A stretch of 64,000 nucleotides of DNA from Neurospora tetraspora (Eukaryota; Ascomycota; Sordariomycetes; Sordariales; Sordariaceae), in assembly GCF_033439725.1 (NCBI RefSeq), contig NW_026944385.1:2017001-2081000 (forward strand), in the 5' to 3' direction. The position numbers were made by a program, and so were the translations under genes. This document shows, in pieces, positions 22,804 to 33,642 of the stretch (its first letter is position 1; each line of letters begins with the position of its first letter). The notes beneath the pieces were generated by a model. The model was given only the letters and a program-made list of their open reading frames with translations. It was not told the DNA's origin and made no database searches.

Positions 22804-23366
22804 AAAGATCTTGGAAGACTCTTCAGAACACGGAGCTCACTTTACCAAGATGCAATTGGTCAAGGGACGTTGAAGGATGAGGGACGAAATGCATGGAAGT
22901 GGCTCCAGGTTACAAGGACGTAGAACATCATTATCCTGCCAGCATCTTCTTTAGGGCCGAAGGAAAGCTTATTTGTGTAAGGCATTGAGATAGTGGTGCT
23001 TAGAGTTAGGTCTAAAGAAAGAACTTCATCTTTACATGCTTCGTGACAAGAGACTCTTGACTGCATTTGAGGGTCGTTTTCTACATGAATGGAACTGGGA
23101 GATATTGATGCAACCTTTGGATTGTCACCACCTATACAGGTCTTCTTCTCAAGCTCAGAAAGAAATAAGTAAGGCCCAAGCAGCACACTCCCACGTTACC
23201 CACGACCAGAAGGTCCACGGAAACACCAAGTTCTACCTACTCATCAGGGACATCACGCAAGCAGACCTTAGACACCAAGACACACGACTTTTCAAGCACA
23301 TCACCACAACAACACAAGACAAGGACCCTCAAATTCCCAGAGCAAGGAGAAAGGCCAATATCAATC
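22804..23366. other. Intergenic, nothing recognised
   Basis: No supported gene. The last 150 bp are CA-rich, like a fungal 5' leader for the next gene. Confidence 0.35.
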
Positions 23367-24497
23367 ATGACCTCCTACCCATACCATCCACACCCCTCCC
23401 ATCCAGCTTCCACAAGCTCTCCTTCTGCTCCCTCTCCCTCCCCCAGTCAGAGAACCCTAAGAATCGCCGTCCCAGATTCTCCTTCCTACTCCCGCTCCCG
23501 CTCCCGCCCCCCTAGCCCTAGCCCCATCTACCCTCCTACCTCTTATCCTCAGCGCGAAACCGCCAACATGGCCGGGGCAAACGAGAGGTTAAGGAGACCG
23601 GACAGGGGCATGGAGACTTGGACGTCAAGTATGCTAGAGGTAGGGAGTTGGTTGGAAGGGGTGGAAGATCAACGGGATTTTGAGGGCGAGGGGGTGGCCG
23701 GGGGGGAGGTGGAAGGGTCTGGGACTGAGGGGACTGAGGGGGAGGAAAGGTCTAGGAGTGGATCGAGAGGTGGAGGTGGAGGTGGGGGAGAGGCAGGTGG
23801 AAGAGATGGAAATGAAGGAGAAGGGGAAAGTCATTGGCGGGGTGGTGGTGCGACCGGTGGCATTGAGGCGCGGTATGAGAGTGTGAGTAGAGGTGAGGGT
23901 GGCGTTGCTGGGGTGCGTGGTGGTCCTGGGTCTTGTAGCCGGTGTGGACGCCCCTGGGCTGCCCATGATAATGGTGATGGTGGTGGTGGTGGTTCTGGTG
24001 ATACCTCTAGTATCCAAGAGGACCTCCACTTCACGGTGAAACTGTCGGACACGGACACAGGGGCAATTACCAGTCCTCATGCTGAGGCCAGTGGCACTGG
24101 TAGTGGTAGCTATTCGAGCCAGCAAGGATGGGGAGCTCGCGAAGGGGATCAAGATGCGGAACAACAATCTGGAAACCACGACGATGGTAGCAGTAATGAC
24201 CAGGGATGGTTCCGCACGGCGGTGTACGGCTTGGAGGGCTTGAATAGGTTGAGAAGCCCCAGGGGCAACGATACTACTTCTGACCAGGGGCAGCGTCTGT
24301 ACAGCACGCCCAAGACGACAATCTGCGGTGCCTGTGGTCGAGATAGACAGCTTGAGCATGATTGGAGGTATCTTACATACCAAAAATGCCTGGTACTTTT
24401 GATAAGGGACTCATATCTGACACTGAGAATGCGTGGAATAGGAACTACTACCGAGCAAAGTGTTCAAAGGTTGTCGACGAGGAATCGGAGGAAATAA
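23367..24497 (+). CDS. Low-complexity Gly/Ser/Glu-rich protein with two Cys pairs
   Basis: An open frame of 376 codons starting after a CA-rich leader. Residues 1-65 are Ser/Pro-rich. Residues 100-160 are Gly/Glu/Arg-rich with runs such as RGGGGGGGEAGG. Two CxxC sites stand out: CSRCGRPWAAHD near 190 and ICGACGRDRQLEHDW near 320. The pair could bind a metal, but no known finger matches. The 3' end is uncertain: a GTATCT donor sits right after the EHDW codons, and another frame downstream (ENAWNRNYYRAKC...) also looks codon-like. No signal peptide or transmembrane segment. Family not recognised. Confidence 0.5.
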   Translation: MTSYPYHPHPSHPASTSSPSAPSPSPSQRTLRIAVPDSPSYSRSRSRPPSPSPIYPPTSYPQRETANMAGANERLRRPDRGMETWTSSMLEVGSWLEGVEDQRDFEGEGVAGGEVEGSGTEGTEGEERSRSGSRGGGGGGGEAGGRDGNEGEGESHWRGGGATGGIEARYESVSRGEGGVAGVRGGPGSCSRCGRPWAAHDNGDGGGGGSGDTSSIQEDLHFTVKLSDTDTGAITSPHAEASGTGSGSYSSQQGWGAREGDQDAEQQSGNHDDGSSNDQGWFRTAVYGLEGLNRLRSPRGNDTTSDQGQRLYSTPKTTICGACGRDRQLEHDWRYLTYQKCLVLLIRDSYLTLRMRGIGTTTEQSVQRLSTRNRRK

Positions 24498-24889
24498 GCT
24501 CAAATGGAGAGAAGACGACAGGGTATGATGGAAGTCCTGATGATAATAGTCAAGGCAATGGATGGGGGTAAACTTGGCGGCTTTTTTGGTCTTCAATGAT
24601 GGAGCTTCGAGAAATTAACCAGCTTTCTTCCTACCAGTAACCCAGATACCGTCGCCTCTGCCTCTGAGGAGAAGTACCGAGTGGCGACACATAATGAGGA
24701 GGAATGGGGGAGTGATCGCCGGGATAAAGGGACCGAGACAGCCAGGTACATCAACAAACCCCTTTTCCTCATGAACCACGTCCGTAACTCCCCAGCTGTG
24801 GAATAGAGTCGCGGTATATGCGTCGTTTATCAGCAGAAAACACTGTGTAAAAAAATGAGAGGGTAAAAGAGTGACAAAAAAGTTGTTGA

Positions 24890-24985
24890 AGCCGCACCCG
24901 GGCAGATTCGAACGAACCGGTTCTACTAAGGAAGTGGTCAGCCAGAAAGATGTGGCGCCCCATCTGCCGACTGAGCCAAACTTCC
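24890..24985 (-). other. tRNA-like sequence (tRNA pseudogene or SINE head)
   Basis: On the minus strand, TGGCTCAGTCGG matches a tRNA A box and GTTCGAATC matches a B box about 50 bp downstream. A T run follows, as at a Pol III stop. The D stem can pair (GCTC with GGGC), but I cannot fold a clean T arm or acceptor. A TTCG duplication beside the B box may have broken the arm. A degenerate tRNA, or the 5' part of a tRNA-derived SINE, fits better than a working tRNA. Confidence 0.35.
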
Positions 24986-25814
24986 CCACGGTGGTCTGGT
25001 GACTGTACCTTGCCAACACAGACCTTAAGTACCAGGTAGAGGAAGGTAGAGCCGTCTTGCCTTGGGAAGGGATGAAGGTGTCAACGGGACGGAAACTTGG
25101 GAACCTGAGTCTTGGAGCCAGAGGCTTGGTGAAGAAGGCCCGAGCATCCAGTTCCAGTGCGCTGTTTGGGAGGTGCAGACGCCTAAAACGCGGGTGCCAC
25201 AGGAGCTTGCAGGAAAACATGCCCGCTGCACCTGCCCCTGCCAACTGCCCCATGCAAGCCCCGAGGTCAAACAGGCAACCTAGAACACTCACCGAGGACA
25301 CTCGCTCATTTAGCATCATATCCGGCTTTCAGTGATAATATAGATCGTGCTACTACAAGCTCAATTCCCAGAGTTCTGTGAGGTGCAGCTTTGTCATCTT
25401 GATTGTGTTCTTATCATGTTTTGTGAGGGGATTTCTCGACATGGCAGCCAGAAAAGCCCGGTCAGGTTCGATTAACCAGGGCACAGGGGCATCGAAATTA
25501 GCGCTGAAGTTACAGTGGGCTTACAGCGCCTTCCAGTTAAGATGGGCCCACCTTCCGCTGCAGGAGGCCCGGTAGGACCCACTTTCCACATTTCGTTCCC
25601 CTCTCCGCGTTTGCTCACGCCTTCCCCTCCTCCACCGGGCTGTACTTGAGGTCTCTTGCTTCTACAACAAAAGGCCCGCAGGTCTGCATCTGCTACATTC
25701 TCTTGGACTTCCCTCCACGACTTCCACCTTCTGCCCGACTCTTCCAATTTTACCTGCCCAATTCCGGTCAAAGCACTGCCCAGCTTGCCTTCCCCGCTTT
25801 CCCAACTGTCCAAC
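24986..25814. other. Intergenic, nothing recognised
   Basis: Overlapping short frames on both strands without domains. The last 150 bp are pyrimidine-rich and look like the 5' leader of the next gene. Confidence 0.35.
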
Positions 25815-26860
25815 ATGTCCGACTACGACGATGATTACGGCTACGACGACTATGATGACTACGATGGCGGATATGACGATGGAGGGTATGACGACGGAGG
25901 GTATGACGACGGAGGGTACGATTATGGCGACTACGATCACGGTGGATATGAGGATCATGGAGCCCATGATCATGACAGCCATGATGCTGGCGAGGATGCA
26001 GTAGCAGTGGAATACACGGGTTTTGCCGTTATTGAGGAGGTGGAAGGTGGCCATGACCATGGTAGCGCTGTCGATGGTGGTGGCCATGAGGATCACACCG
26101 GTTATGCTGAGTATGCTCATTCGGACGATGGCTACCAAAGTGATCACGACCAAGCTCTTTCCTATGGAGTCATCTCCGGTGGTCCCAGCTATGTTCAAGA
26201 CCACGACGACTATCCTGCGTCGTACTCTCCGTCTCAATATGCTCCGTCTGCCCGTGGCGCGAGCCAACCATCATCTGCACCGCGTGGTTTGATGGTTGAT
26301 TCCCAAAGTCACGGCGGATCCTACAGCCATCGCCCTTCATCAAGAAGCAGCGGCGTTCATTACAATGGCAACTACCATGGTCCTGGCACATGGAATTACG
26401 AAGAACAGTCTCTACGAAACCATAGTGCCGGATACAGGTAGGTTCCACTTGGACTCACACATCAGAACTTGCCAATTCCTCAAGTGCTGGTTAAGAAGGA
26501 GCCACATCACTCTAACAGTTGCCGACAATTAACAGGCTCGAAACCCACTATCCACCTTCAAACGCTGCAACGTCCCACCGCAATGGGTACGGGGGGAAGC
26601 ACATGTCCGACTATGAATACTTGCAAGCGTGGGGCGGAAGGCACAACTTCATGGCTTCCTATGGCTTGAAACCCGAACCCAATGGGTATGAAGAGTCACA
26701 GGCAATCATGACCGCACTGAGAGATCGAGAAAGCCGAGGATATGGCAGTAGCTATCACTCTGCTTCGGCCATGGTACAACCTTCTCCCGCTCATCATGAT
26801 GCAGCACCAGCCGGGGCCAGCGGTTCCCCTTACTACCAGGATCGTCGATATTGGTGGTGA
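25815..26860 (+). CDS. Cluster-family protein: Asp/Tyr/Gly-rich N-terminus and C-terminal WGG module
   Basis: Two exons (25815-26437, 26536-26860; intron GTAGGT...TTAACAG, 98 bp) give 315 residues, exactly in frame. The N-terminus MSDYDDDYGYDDYDDYDGG runs into a 15-bp tandem repeat (25869-25923, unit GGYDD) and a His/Asp-rich stretch. The middle is Ser/Tyr/Pro-rich. After the intron, MSDYEYLQAWGGRHNFMAS and then YGLKPEPNGYEES match the end of the genes at 20029, 33643 and 34502. There is no signal peptide or known fold. The acidic, tyrosine-rich N-terminus is probably disordered. The start follows an untranslated pyrimidine-rich leader and gives MSD, as in the two other members with acidic N-termini. 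Function unknown. Confidence 0.75.
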
Positions 26861-27906
26861 CAACGGAACAACTACAGCCCAAGTCTTACCCTACCAACTG
26901 ATCGACAGTGAGTGGAGGGAAGCACATGTTACATTTCAAGCAAGTTCGTACACTACCTTCCATTTGGGCTGCGGTCTTCCGGTAACCACAATGTCCGTCC
27001 TCTTCCAGCGGCGATGCAAGCACTGCTGTGATGACGAGCTTTGGTGGGAGGCGAGTCCCGCTGGACTGAGGTATAAAGGACTGGCCTCCCCCCTCGCAGA
27101 ATGTTTCGTTTTTCTCTTCTCTCTCCATCATACACAGCCATCTTAGCCATCATCTTTGATATCTACCATCATACACCTATGTCATCATGTCTTGATCCAA
27201 CTTATCCCACCAGCGATTGCTTTTTTCCCTCACACGACCGGCAAACACTGCGTTCCCGCATAGCCACGACGGTTGGACTACTCAACAGTCCAAATCCACT
27301 TCGACAGTCAGCCACACCTCAACAACAGCAGAGATGATCAGACTTCGGTGATCGACTCCCGTCCCCATCATCTCCATGATCCACGGGATTCTTCTTCGAC
27401 TCCTCGAAACACATCCGACGTCTTCACTTCAACTATTCGGCCCGTCTCTTGTCCACAGAGACAAGGAGGATGTTGTACACTCCATCGCCAATGCAGAATA
27501 TGCATACACAGTCCTGGTCCCATCATATCGCGCATGGATGTCTCACCACGACATGATGTTCCATTTTGACTCACCTGCCGCTTTCCAAGTCGTTGGATCC
27601 GGATGAAAACATCCATGTTTGTTCTTCAGCTGATCCCCTTGATGGCGATGCAGCCATCATTCCTTTTGGGGATGTATCAAAATGATACAGAGTACGTCTC
27701 CCATTCCATTGCCTCCAGTTCAACGGCTAACACTTTTTGGACTTCAGACATAAGACGACATCCCATTATGCGCGGCATCCTCTGCTGTCTCGAGAGCGAG
27801 AAACCCGAGCTTCCCCCGCGTCAGGGGCATTGTTTTGCATTTGCAAAACGGCGTCCCTACAAGGATGTCACTATGGCGGGCGAGGCCTGCATAATCTTGG
27901 CCTTGA
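26861..27906 (+). other. Unresolved stretch with fragmentary coding signal
   Basis: Short frames that look codon-like but do not connect: SRPHHLHDPRDSSSTPRNTS near 27355, LDPDENIHVCSSADPLDGD near 27590, and a segment after a convincing intron (27692-27749, GTACGT...TTCAG). They may be 5' exons of the next model or parts of a decayed gene. No domain is recognised. Confidence 0.3.
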
Positions 27907-28915
27907 GGTCGACGACCTTGTTCTCGTTCTGTTATTGCGGTCACGTTTTCCCTTCTACAAGTCCGCCAGCGCCATGATCCTCTACATCGAAATGGTTCTC
28001 GCCTACACAACGGTGGCGGTCCCAACATTCGCTTTAGTACAGAGCTTGAACGGCCCGCACGTCTCAGTCTTGACGACGATCCGTGTGGAACAGGAAGCGC
28101 AGGGCATTTGAGGGCAGGGCCTTGCACCCTCTCCAGGTTCTTTCGATTTGCGGCCGAGGAGGAGCAGAAGCTTCCTATTCCCGAGGAAGGACACATCATC
28201 GATTTGACTGATGACGGACCATCGCTCCCCCAAACCTCGTCTACCTCGTCTCCCTCCTCCCCCCATCACTCGGACTCAGATTCCGGGTACGGCTCGCTCC
28301 CTTCCTCTCAGGCCTCTTCTCCTAGCAACGACGACGTGTACCCCGACCTCGGCGGGGACGCTGAGGAGGGACACGCCATGTATTTGGAGCTTTTGCGAGA
28401 GAGAAATGACCCCTCTTACCTGCTTATGATGAGGGTGAGAGAAGAACAGTGCAAGAAGAGCATGAAGGATAAAAAGAACACGGAGCACACGGAGCACACG
28501 GAGCACACGGACCTTACTCTGTTCGCTCATCAACTAACAAACCCTTTAGTCAGAAGCAAGCACCATCCGCCTCCCCACCCGCCATCGCGACGTACACTGC
28601 GAAAGACACATCCCCCACCCCTTGCGGCCCTCGCGCCCCTCGCGCCGCCTGCGGTTTAAGCGCGGCGATGACAAAAAATGCCCGGCTCCTCGTCCCCGGA
28701 AGAAGGCCAGGCAAGGGACCTCTGCTCCGGATGTCCGCCCTTCCGTCGAAGTGGCAATGAGTACCTCGCTGGAGGCTGCCATGATGCTGCCGCCGCAAGT
28801 TCCCTCAGAGACCGTAGAGACGTCCCAGAACGAGAACGACTTGCGATCGGCTCGACATCAACGGGAACCCTCTCCCAAAGCTGCGCAAGCAATGGGAGCA
28901 GGAGCGGGAGCGTGA
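27907..28915 (+). CDS. Possible nuclear protein with SUMO-interacting-like motif and basic NLS (partial model)
   Basis: An open frame runs from 27907 to 28434. It continues after a probable intron (28435-28549, GTGAGA...CTAAC...TTTAG) to a stop at 28915. The first part holds EEGHIIDLTDDGPSLP, which matches a SUMO-interacting motif core (hydrophobic IIDL plus acidic tail), then a Ser-rich region (SDSDSGYGSLPSS). The second part carries KRGDDKKCPAPRPRKKAR, a bipartite-like nuclear signal. No start codon is found in frame, so a 5' exon is missing from the model. Beyond 28860 another frame (DRLDINGNPLPKLRKQWEQE) looks more protein-like, suggesting a further intron or decay. No family recognised. 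Confidence 0.35.
28478..28510 (+). repeat. 9-bp minisatellite, first tract
   Basis: Nearly four copies of CACACGGAG, inside the proposed intron of the preceding model; read through, they encode repeated Glu-His-Thr. The same unit recurs at 28984. Confidence 0.7.
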
Positions 28916-30023
28916 AGCTGCTGCTGCTGCTACTCAGGATTCATTGGTGCCTTCGCCGGCCGTTGTGGTCCCAACGACGCCCAGCACACGGAGGACACGG
29001 AGCACACGGAGGACACGGACTATATCGGGTGCTTGAGGGGCGGAGGCTTACCGGACGCGGAACCGGATTCTTCTTACGAGGAGGAAGCTGACAAGGAGGA
29101 GGATAAGGAAGCGGGCATTGAGGTGCCTTCCTTTCGAGGGTGCTGTTTCTCACCCTTTCCCGTGGGCGTCTCCCGAGCCTTTCCCGGACGCAGGTCTGTT
29201 CATTGTCCTTCCGTCCCCTCCCGCAGAACAGCAACCCGCCGAGGACCAGCAACAGTTGTTGGCAGCTGGTACTGTCAATCAGAACGACCCTGCCAACAAC
29301 AACGACGGCAACATCGACGACGCCCAAATGCTAAAATTTTATCGGGAAATGACAATCGGCGTGTGGAACGACGGTTCGCGAAGGCATTTCCCACTATCAC
29401 CGACAAACCAGAACATACGCAAGCGAGCAAAAAGCATGGAAAGTTGACCGAGGCCAAAGCTATGGCGATACTTACTTATAGGCCAAAAGGAGTGAAGGTG
29501 GCGATGGAATTCCTGGAGACCAATGAAAATAGGAATGCCGAGAAGACGAGTCCGCACCGTCAAACAAAGGCCTGTGGTTTGGCCGCCAACGGCCAAGAAA
29601 GCCGTCCCAAATGACGACGAAAACCAGATGCCGACCCGGATCCAAGAGCTGGTGCTCTTCTTCAAGTCGGAGTGTCATGACTACACATGCTGGAAAGCCA
29701 GGAGGGCTTCATATGGGTAAGCTAATGATTCCCATTGACAGTGGACATCCTGAACCTGACGGCGATGCATGGCTAACGGTTCCGAACGTGAACAGTGTAC
29801 ATCAATGTTAGATGGGTTGGCCTCGACCAGCCCAACCCGGCTCGAGCCCGCGAAGCCGTGGAGTTCAGACGCATTCTGTCGACCTTCAATCGTCTCAAAT
29901 TTCTGCCAGTCTCTTTTGCACTCCTTATCGGCCGCTTGGAAGAGGAGACCAGGGGGTTCGGGGACATGATAACCGAACTCCTTACGCCGCCCATCGAACA
30001 TTGCCAAGTAGCGGTGTTTAATC
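28916..30023 (+). other. Mosaic of broken coding frames
   Basis: Protein-like stretches follow each other in different frames with no splice sites that would join them. Examples are YEEEADKEEDKEAGIEVPSF (about 29080), EPFPDAGLFIVLPSPPAEQQ (about 29178), FAKAFPTITDKPEHTQASKK (about 29378), RIQELVLFFKSECHDYTCWK (about 29640) and FNRLKFLPVSFALLIGRLEE (about 29888). This is the pattern of a decayed gene, or of a many-exon gene that I cannot model. No family recognised. Confidence 0.35.
28984..29019 (+). repeat. 9-bp minisatellite, second tract
   Basis: Four copies of a CACACGGAG / GACACGGAG unit, related to the tract at 28478 about 500 bp upstream. Confidence 0.65.
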
Positions 30024-30668
30024 ACGGCGTAGATACCTGGGTTGAGCGACGACAGCGGCCACATCTACGAGGGCGGCTCGCATCGACGCGTACCAGTTCT
30101 CCCCTTGCGGCTTTTCCGCCAATGGTGTTGTGCCCGCTGTCGCGGGCGCCGACAGTACTCTCAACAGTCTCCAATGGCTTTTCCAAGCCCGGCCGGGGAC
30201 AGTGATCCTGTACTCGGTTTTTACGACAATTTCTTACCCGTTCTTTGCCTCCCAAGTCTCACGCCCGAAGAATTATATACAGCGGACAGACTTTACGAGC
30301 TGGGACTAGAGATGAAGGTGGCAGCTCAACAAGCTTACGGGATCTCATCCACGCTCGGTCCTGTTCCAAGCTACGCAGGACTGGGGCTAGAACCAGCTCT
30401 AAGATTTCCTCCTTCCAGCTGGATGACTCCCATTACTCCCATTCCTCATCTAGTAAATCCATATTTGCTTCCAGGTTCCGCGGCCAAGGCCGTGTGCGGC
30501 CACTACTTCACGGTCCACGTCACCCCTGAGCCTCAGTGCTCTTTTGCCTCCTTCGCAACCAACGTTCCCGGAGGCCAGAACGGACGGCAGACAGCTGAAG
30601 TCATTGAGCAGGTTGTTAACATCTTCCGCCCTAGACGTTTCAGTGTGACTTTGTTCGAGGCCAAGGGC
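30024..30668 (+). pseudogene. S-adenosylmethionine decarboxylase (spe-2-like) C-terminal fragment, interrupted
   Basis: Two blocks match the C-terminal part of fungal AdoMet decarboxylase. Block 1 (about 30036-30156) has SDDSGHIYEGGS and, in a shifted frame, IDAYQFSPCGFSANGVVP, the conserved catalytic-Cys loop. Block 2 (30501-30668) has HYFTVHVTPEPQCSFAS, then TNVPGGQNGR and FSVTLFEAKG. In the intact enzyme these blocks are separated by a short linker. Here about 340 bp lie between them, and the frame differs. The N-terminal beta-subunit region with the Glu-Ser self-cleavage site is not found upstream. So this is a partial, non-functional duplicate of the polyamine-pathway enzyme. The intervening 340 bp carry an unrelated open stretch (LTPEELYTADRLYELGLEMK). 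Family assignment is from remembered conserved motifs. Confidence 0.65.
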
Positions 30669-32020
30669 GCATTGGCCACCACACCCGGCGAAAATGCTGA
30701 TGATTCCCGTCGCACTCTGGCAACTTCATCAACGGCGCTGCTGTGGAATACGGCCTGCAAAACAAGTTTTTCAACCCTCCGGCCGACCATTTAACCGGCA
30801 GCAACTCAAACAGAGTCCCGCAGAATGTTCCTATCGCCATGGTTACCCTCACCAATCTACCAGCAGCCAGCGCCGCCGGAGTCAGTGCGGTCCGGCTCTA
30901 TTGACCGGCTCCTGCATTGTTTCCAGGTTATTCCCGTCTCCGGCCAAATCCACGAGGAAAAGTCAGGTCCCCGGGACTTTTTTCACAAGAGACGAGTGCT
31001 GTGTTATATGTGGTGATAGGGCAGAGTCACCTACTGTGGTAACTGCTTCTACAACGTTTGCTCCAGCGCCTTCTCAATCGGAAGCTGGCGAGATCGGGCC
31101 GTCTGTCAGGCGCCCAAACCATTGGGCAGCTCGACAGCATTTGAGAGGACACAACGTCAAGAGATCCGGCAATCCCCGTGATGACTACAAAGACTTGGAG
31201 GCCAACCGCAGCTCCTCCAGCATCCCCTCCCGTGTCCACCCTTACTACAATTCCGACTATTACGACCCCTAATACGCTGCCGCCTACGAGAGCGCGAACG
31301 CCTCCTCATTGCGTCCTTCAGGTTCCGCCCCGGCTGCTCCGGCACTCGCCCCAAATTGCAATTGTATTTTCCAGGTTGGCTTGGGCCAAAGAGGTGATTG
31401 AGGAACAATTACCCAAGAACAACCAAACTCCTCTGGTACCCTATGTTCTCTATGCCAGTTAAGAGGTAATCAATACTCTTACGCAACTTATCTCCTATAC
31501 CGATTGCTTTAGACGCTATCGGTAGAGCCGCCCGTCTATTACTCAGATATATTTAGTAATAACGACTGGTGTGAAGGTATTGGAGGGAGGTGTGTTGCCT
31601 CTCACCTCGTGGTTAACTCTCGAGGAGAAGCGCAACACTACGAGGGTGGTGATAGTTCTTGGAGTTTTTACGCGGCGATGTGGCGGCTTCGGCCCTGGGG
31701 TGGAAATCCTGAGGGCAAAGATTCCCGAATTCATTGGTGCCTTTGAACCGGAGAACGGCAAGCAACGCGAGTGATTCGCGGATGTGCAGCTTGCTGGTGC
31801 GGCTGGACATAAGGTTACAGACACCACAACTCGCACTGCCGGATGGGCTAGAGCTTCAGTAATGAGCTCTAGTCTCCGTTTACGACCAACAACCGCAAAG
31901 AAAAATCACCAGTAGCAGCGTCTACTAATGGACCACTAGATAACAACGCTCACTTTGGGCTCCGGACGGACGACAGCCTCTTAGAGAACTTTGAGCCTGA
32001 ACTGGCCAAATCAAGACACA
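30669..32020. other. Unresolved, fragmentary coding signal
   Basis: It continues the mosaic. NFINGAAVEYGLQNKFFNPP (about 30719) is protein-like but not in frame with its flanks. CGNCFYNVCSSAF (about 31034) has a Cys cluster. No gene can be modelled with confidence and no family is recognised. Confidence 0.3.
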
Positions 32021-32680
32021 ATGGCCCGCAAGCAGCAAGCCCAGAATGGGCATCAACATTCGCTTCCTCCCTCGGTAAGTACTCCCCAATTTTTCTGCCT
32101 ACTATCCACATCACCAAGAAAACCGGCTGAATGTAATATATGTGAACAGACAGCCACAAATTCCACCCCCTCCGGTGCCCGCGTTTCGGGGCCGGTTACG
32201 CAAGCCCCGGAAAGGGGCCAAGCGCCGGCAGCGGCGCCTACAACAACGACAACGACGACCACAGCTTCAGCGGGCCAAGCCACCACGCCCGCGATACTTG
32301 GAAATCCCCTTGTGGGGACAGATTCCCTCCTCGCCCAGGTCGAGGATAAGGAGCAACAACCCGAACCCGACCATGAGTTGCCCGTTAACTCCCCCGCTGC
32401 GCACGAGTCACCCAACCTCAAGTTCGAACGCCCTGAAGTACAATCCACTGCTCAAGGATCTGCCAAGTTCAAGAAAAAGAGTCGCAAGACGATCCCATTA
32501 GCGATGGCGAGGACAATGTTGAGCGAACCACAAAGATTCACAGAGGCGAGGTTCCGAGTGCCGAGCACCATGTCAAGAGGGGAAGACTATCTCCTGAGCC
32601 TGTTGCCGAAGAGGAAGACGAGTACGACCATGGGGAGGTTGACGTTTCGTTCGTTAAAAGCGACCCGTCCAGGACTTTGA
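32021..32680 (+). CDS. Hypothetical low-complexity protein (weak model)
   Basis: ATG at 32021 and intron 32075-32149 (GTAAGT...GAACAG) give 194 residues, MARKQQAQNGHQHS then a Thr-rich run from an ACA/ACG tract, and a Pro/Glu-rich middle. From about 32475 the reading SQDDPISDGEDNVERTTKIH to a stop at 32697 in another frame looks more natural than the modelled end (lysine- and arginine-rich). That suggests a missed intron or a frameshift. No known domain. It may belong with the decayed sequence upstream. Confidence 0.3.
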   Translation: MARKQQAQNGHQHSLPPSVSTPQFFCLLSTSPRKPAECNICEQTATNSTPSGARVSGPVTQAPERGQAPAAAPTTTTTTTTASAGQATTPAILGNPLVGTDSLLAQVEDKEQQPEPDHELPVNSPAAHESPNLKFERPEVQSTAQGSAKFKKKSRKTIPLAMARTMLSEPQRFTEARFRVPSTMSRGEDYLLSLLPKRKTSTTMGRLTFRSLKATRPGL

Positions 32681-32697
32681 CGATTGGATTCCACCTT

Positions 32698-33642
32698 TGA
32701 ACGATGACGCTCGCCGGGCGAGAAGGAGGGAGAAGAGGAGGAGCGGAGAAGGCGGAGGGCCGCGAAGAGGAGAGGAAGAATGAGGGCTCCTGTGACGGTG
32801 GAAGCAGAAAAGACCGAGGTGATGGTGGAAGCACAACCAGGTCAAGAAGCATGGTGTTCAGATAAATAATTATGGTATCAGTGCCGTCCCCATTGCCGAC
32901 ATGAACGCCTTTATCACTCACACAATTCCCAGACGCAGGATCATGTAGCGTTGGCTCGCATTGTGTAGCACTCGTCGAAAAACAGGCCCTGTCCCGCCAT
33001 TCAACGCTATTCAAACGCATACGAACAATAATTGCTTCATAGAATACAAATGTATGTCGGACCAAATAACCGTGAAAGCTTCCCAATGTGCTTGACTCAA
33101 AGTGATTTGATTGATGCTGTCGTTGGCCGTTGGCTGTTGTGTTTGTTGCAGCCCTCAGCTATTGGTGAACGTGTGCAAGGAAGTAGTTTCTCGGGCCTCC
33201 GGCATATGCATTAGTATGGACGATGCGCGCATAGCAAGGAGGGGTATCTATGTAACCATGTTGAAGCCATCACCAGCTCTTGGCATCCTCGGCACACTGG
33301 TGGATACGATCCACAGTCCACAAACGGCTATATATAGTCGAACGTCGTCCTCCACTCTTGTCCTTCTCTCTCTTCAAGCAATCAGTCAACACTCTCACCA
33401 ACACATCGTCGCTTCACGTGATAACCTCCGTATGGTTCAACAACCCAGAGTCCAGACTGAAATCCGTGTGCTGTCAAACCACTTATTTCCTCATTCGTCA
33501 ACTATTATCTTTTTTACAAAACGATCATCGCTACCTACACACAACCAACATCCAGGCTTCGAAGGCTTATACAGCCACCCAGAGATCGTCTCCAAGAGCA
33601 CATTCCTCACCTCTCACATCCCTCTACCAATGCTGCTCCACA
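32698..33642. other. Intergenic and promoter of the acidic tandem genes
   Basis: No supported gene. The last 100 bp before the ATG at 33643 (TATACAGCCACCC, CCAAGAGCACA, CATCCCTCTACCA) are repeated almost exactly before the ATG at 34502. This shows that the duplication of the two genes included their leaders. A TATATATA box lies near 33329. Confidence 0.55.

Noticed and set aside
23634-24383. Minus-strand frame rich in Thr/Ser/Pro opposite the Gly-rich gene
   Set aside because: Mirror of the low-complexity plus-strand sequence. No independent signal.
24615-25319. Minus-strand frame of 234 codons
   Set aside because: Covers the tRNA-like sequence and has no domain, leader or splice support.
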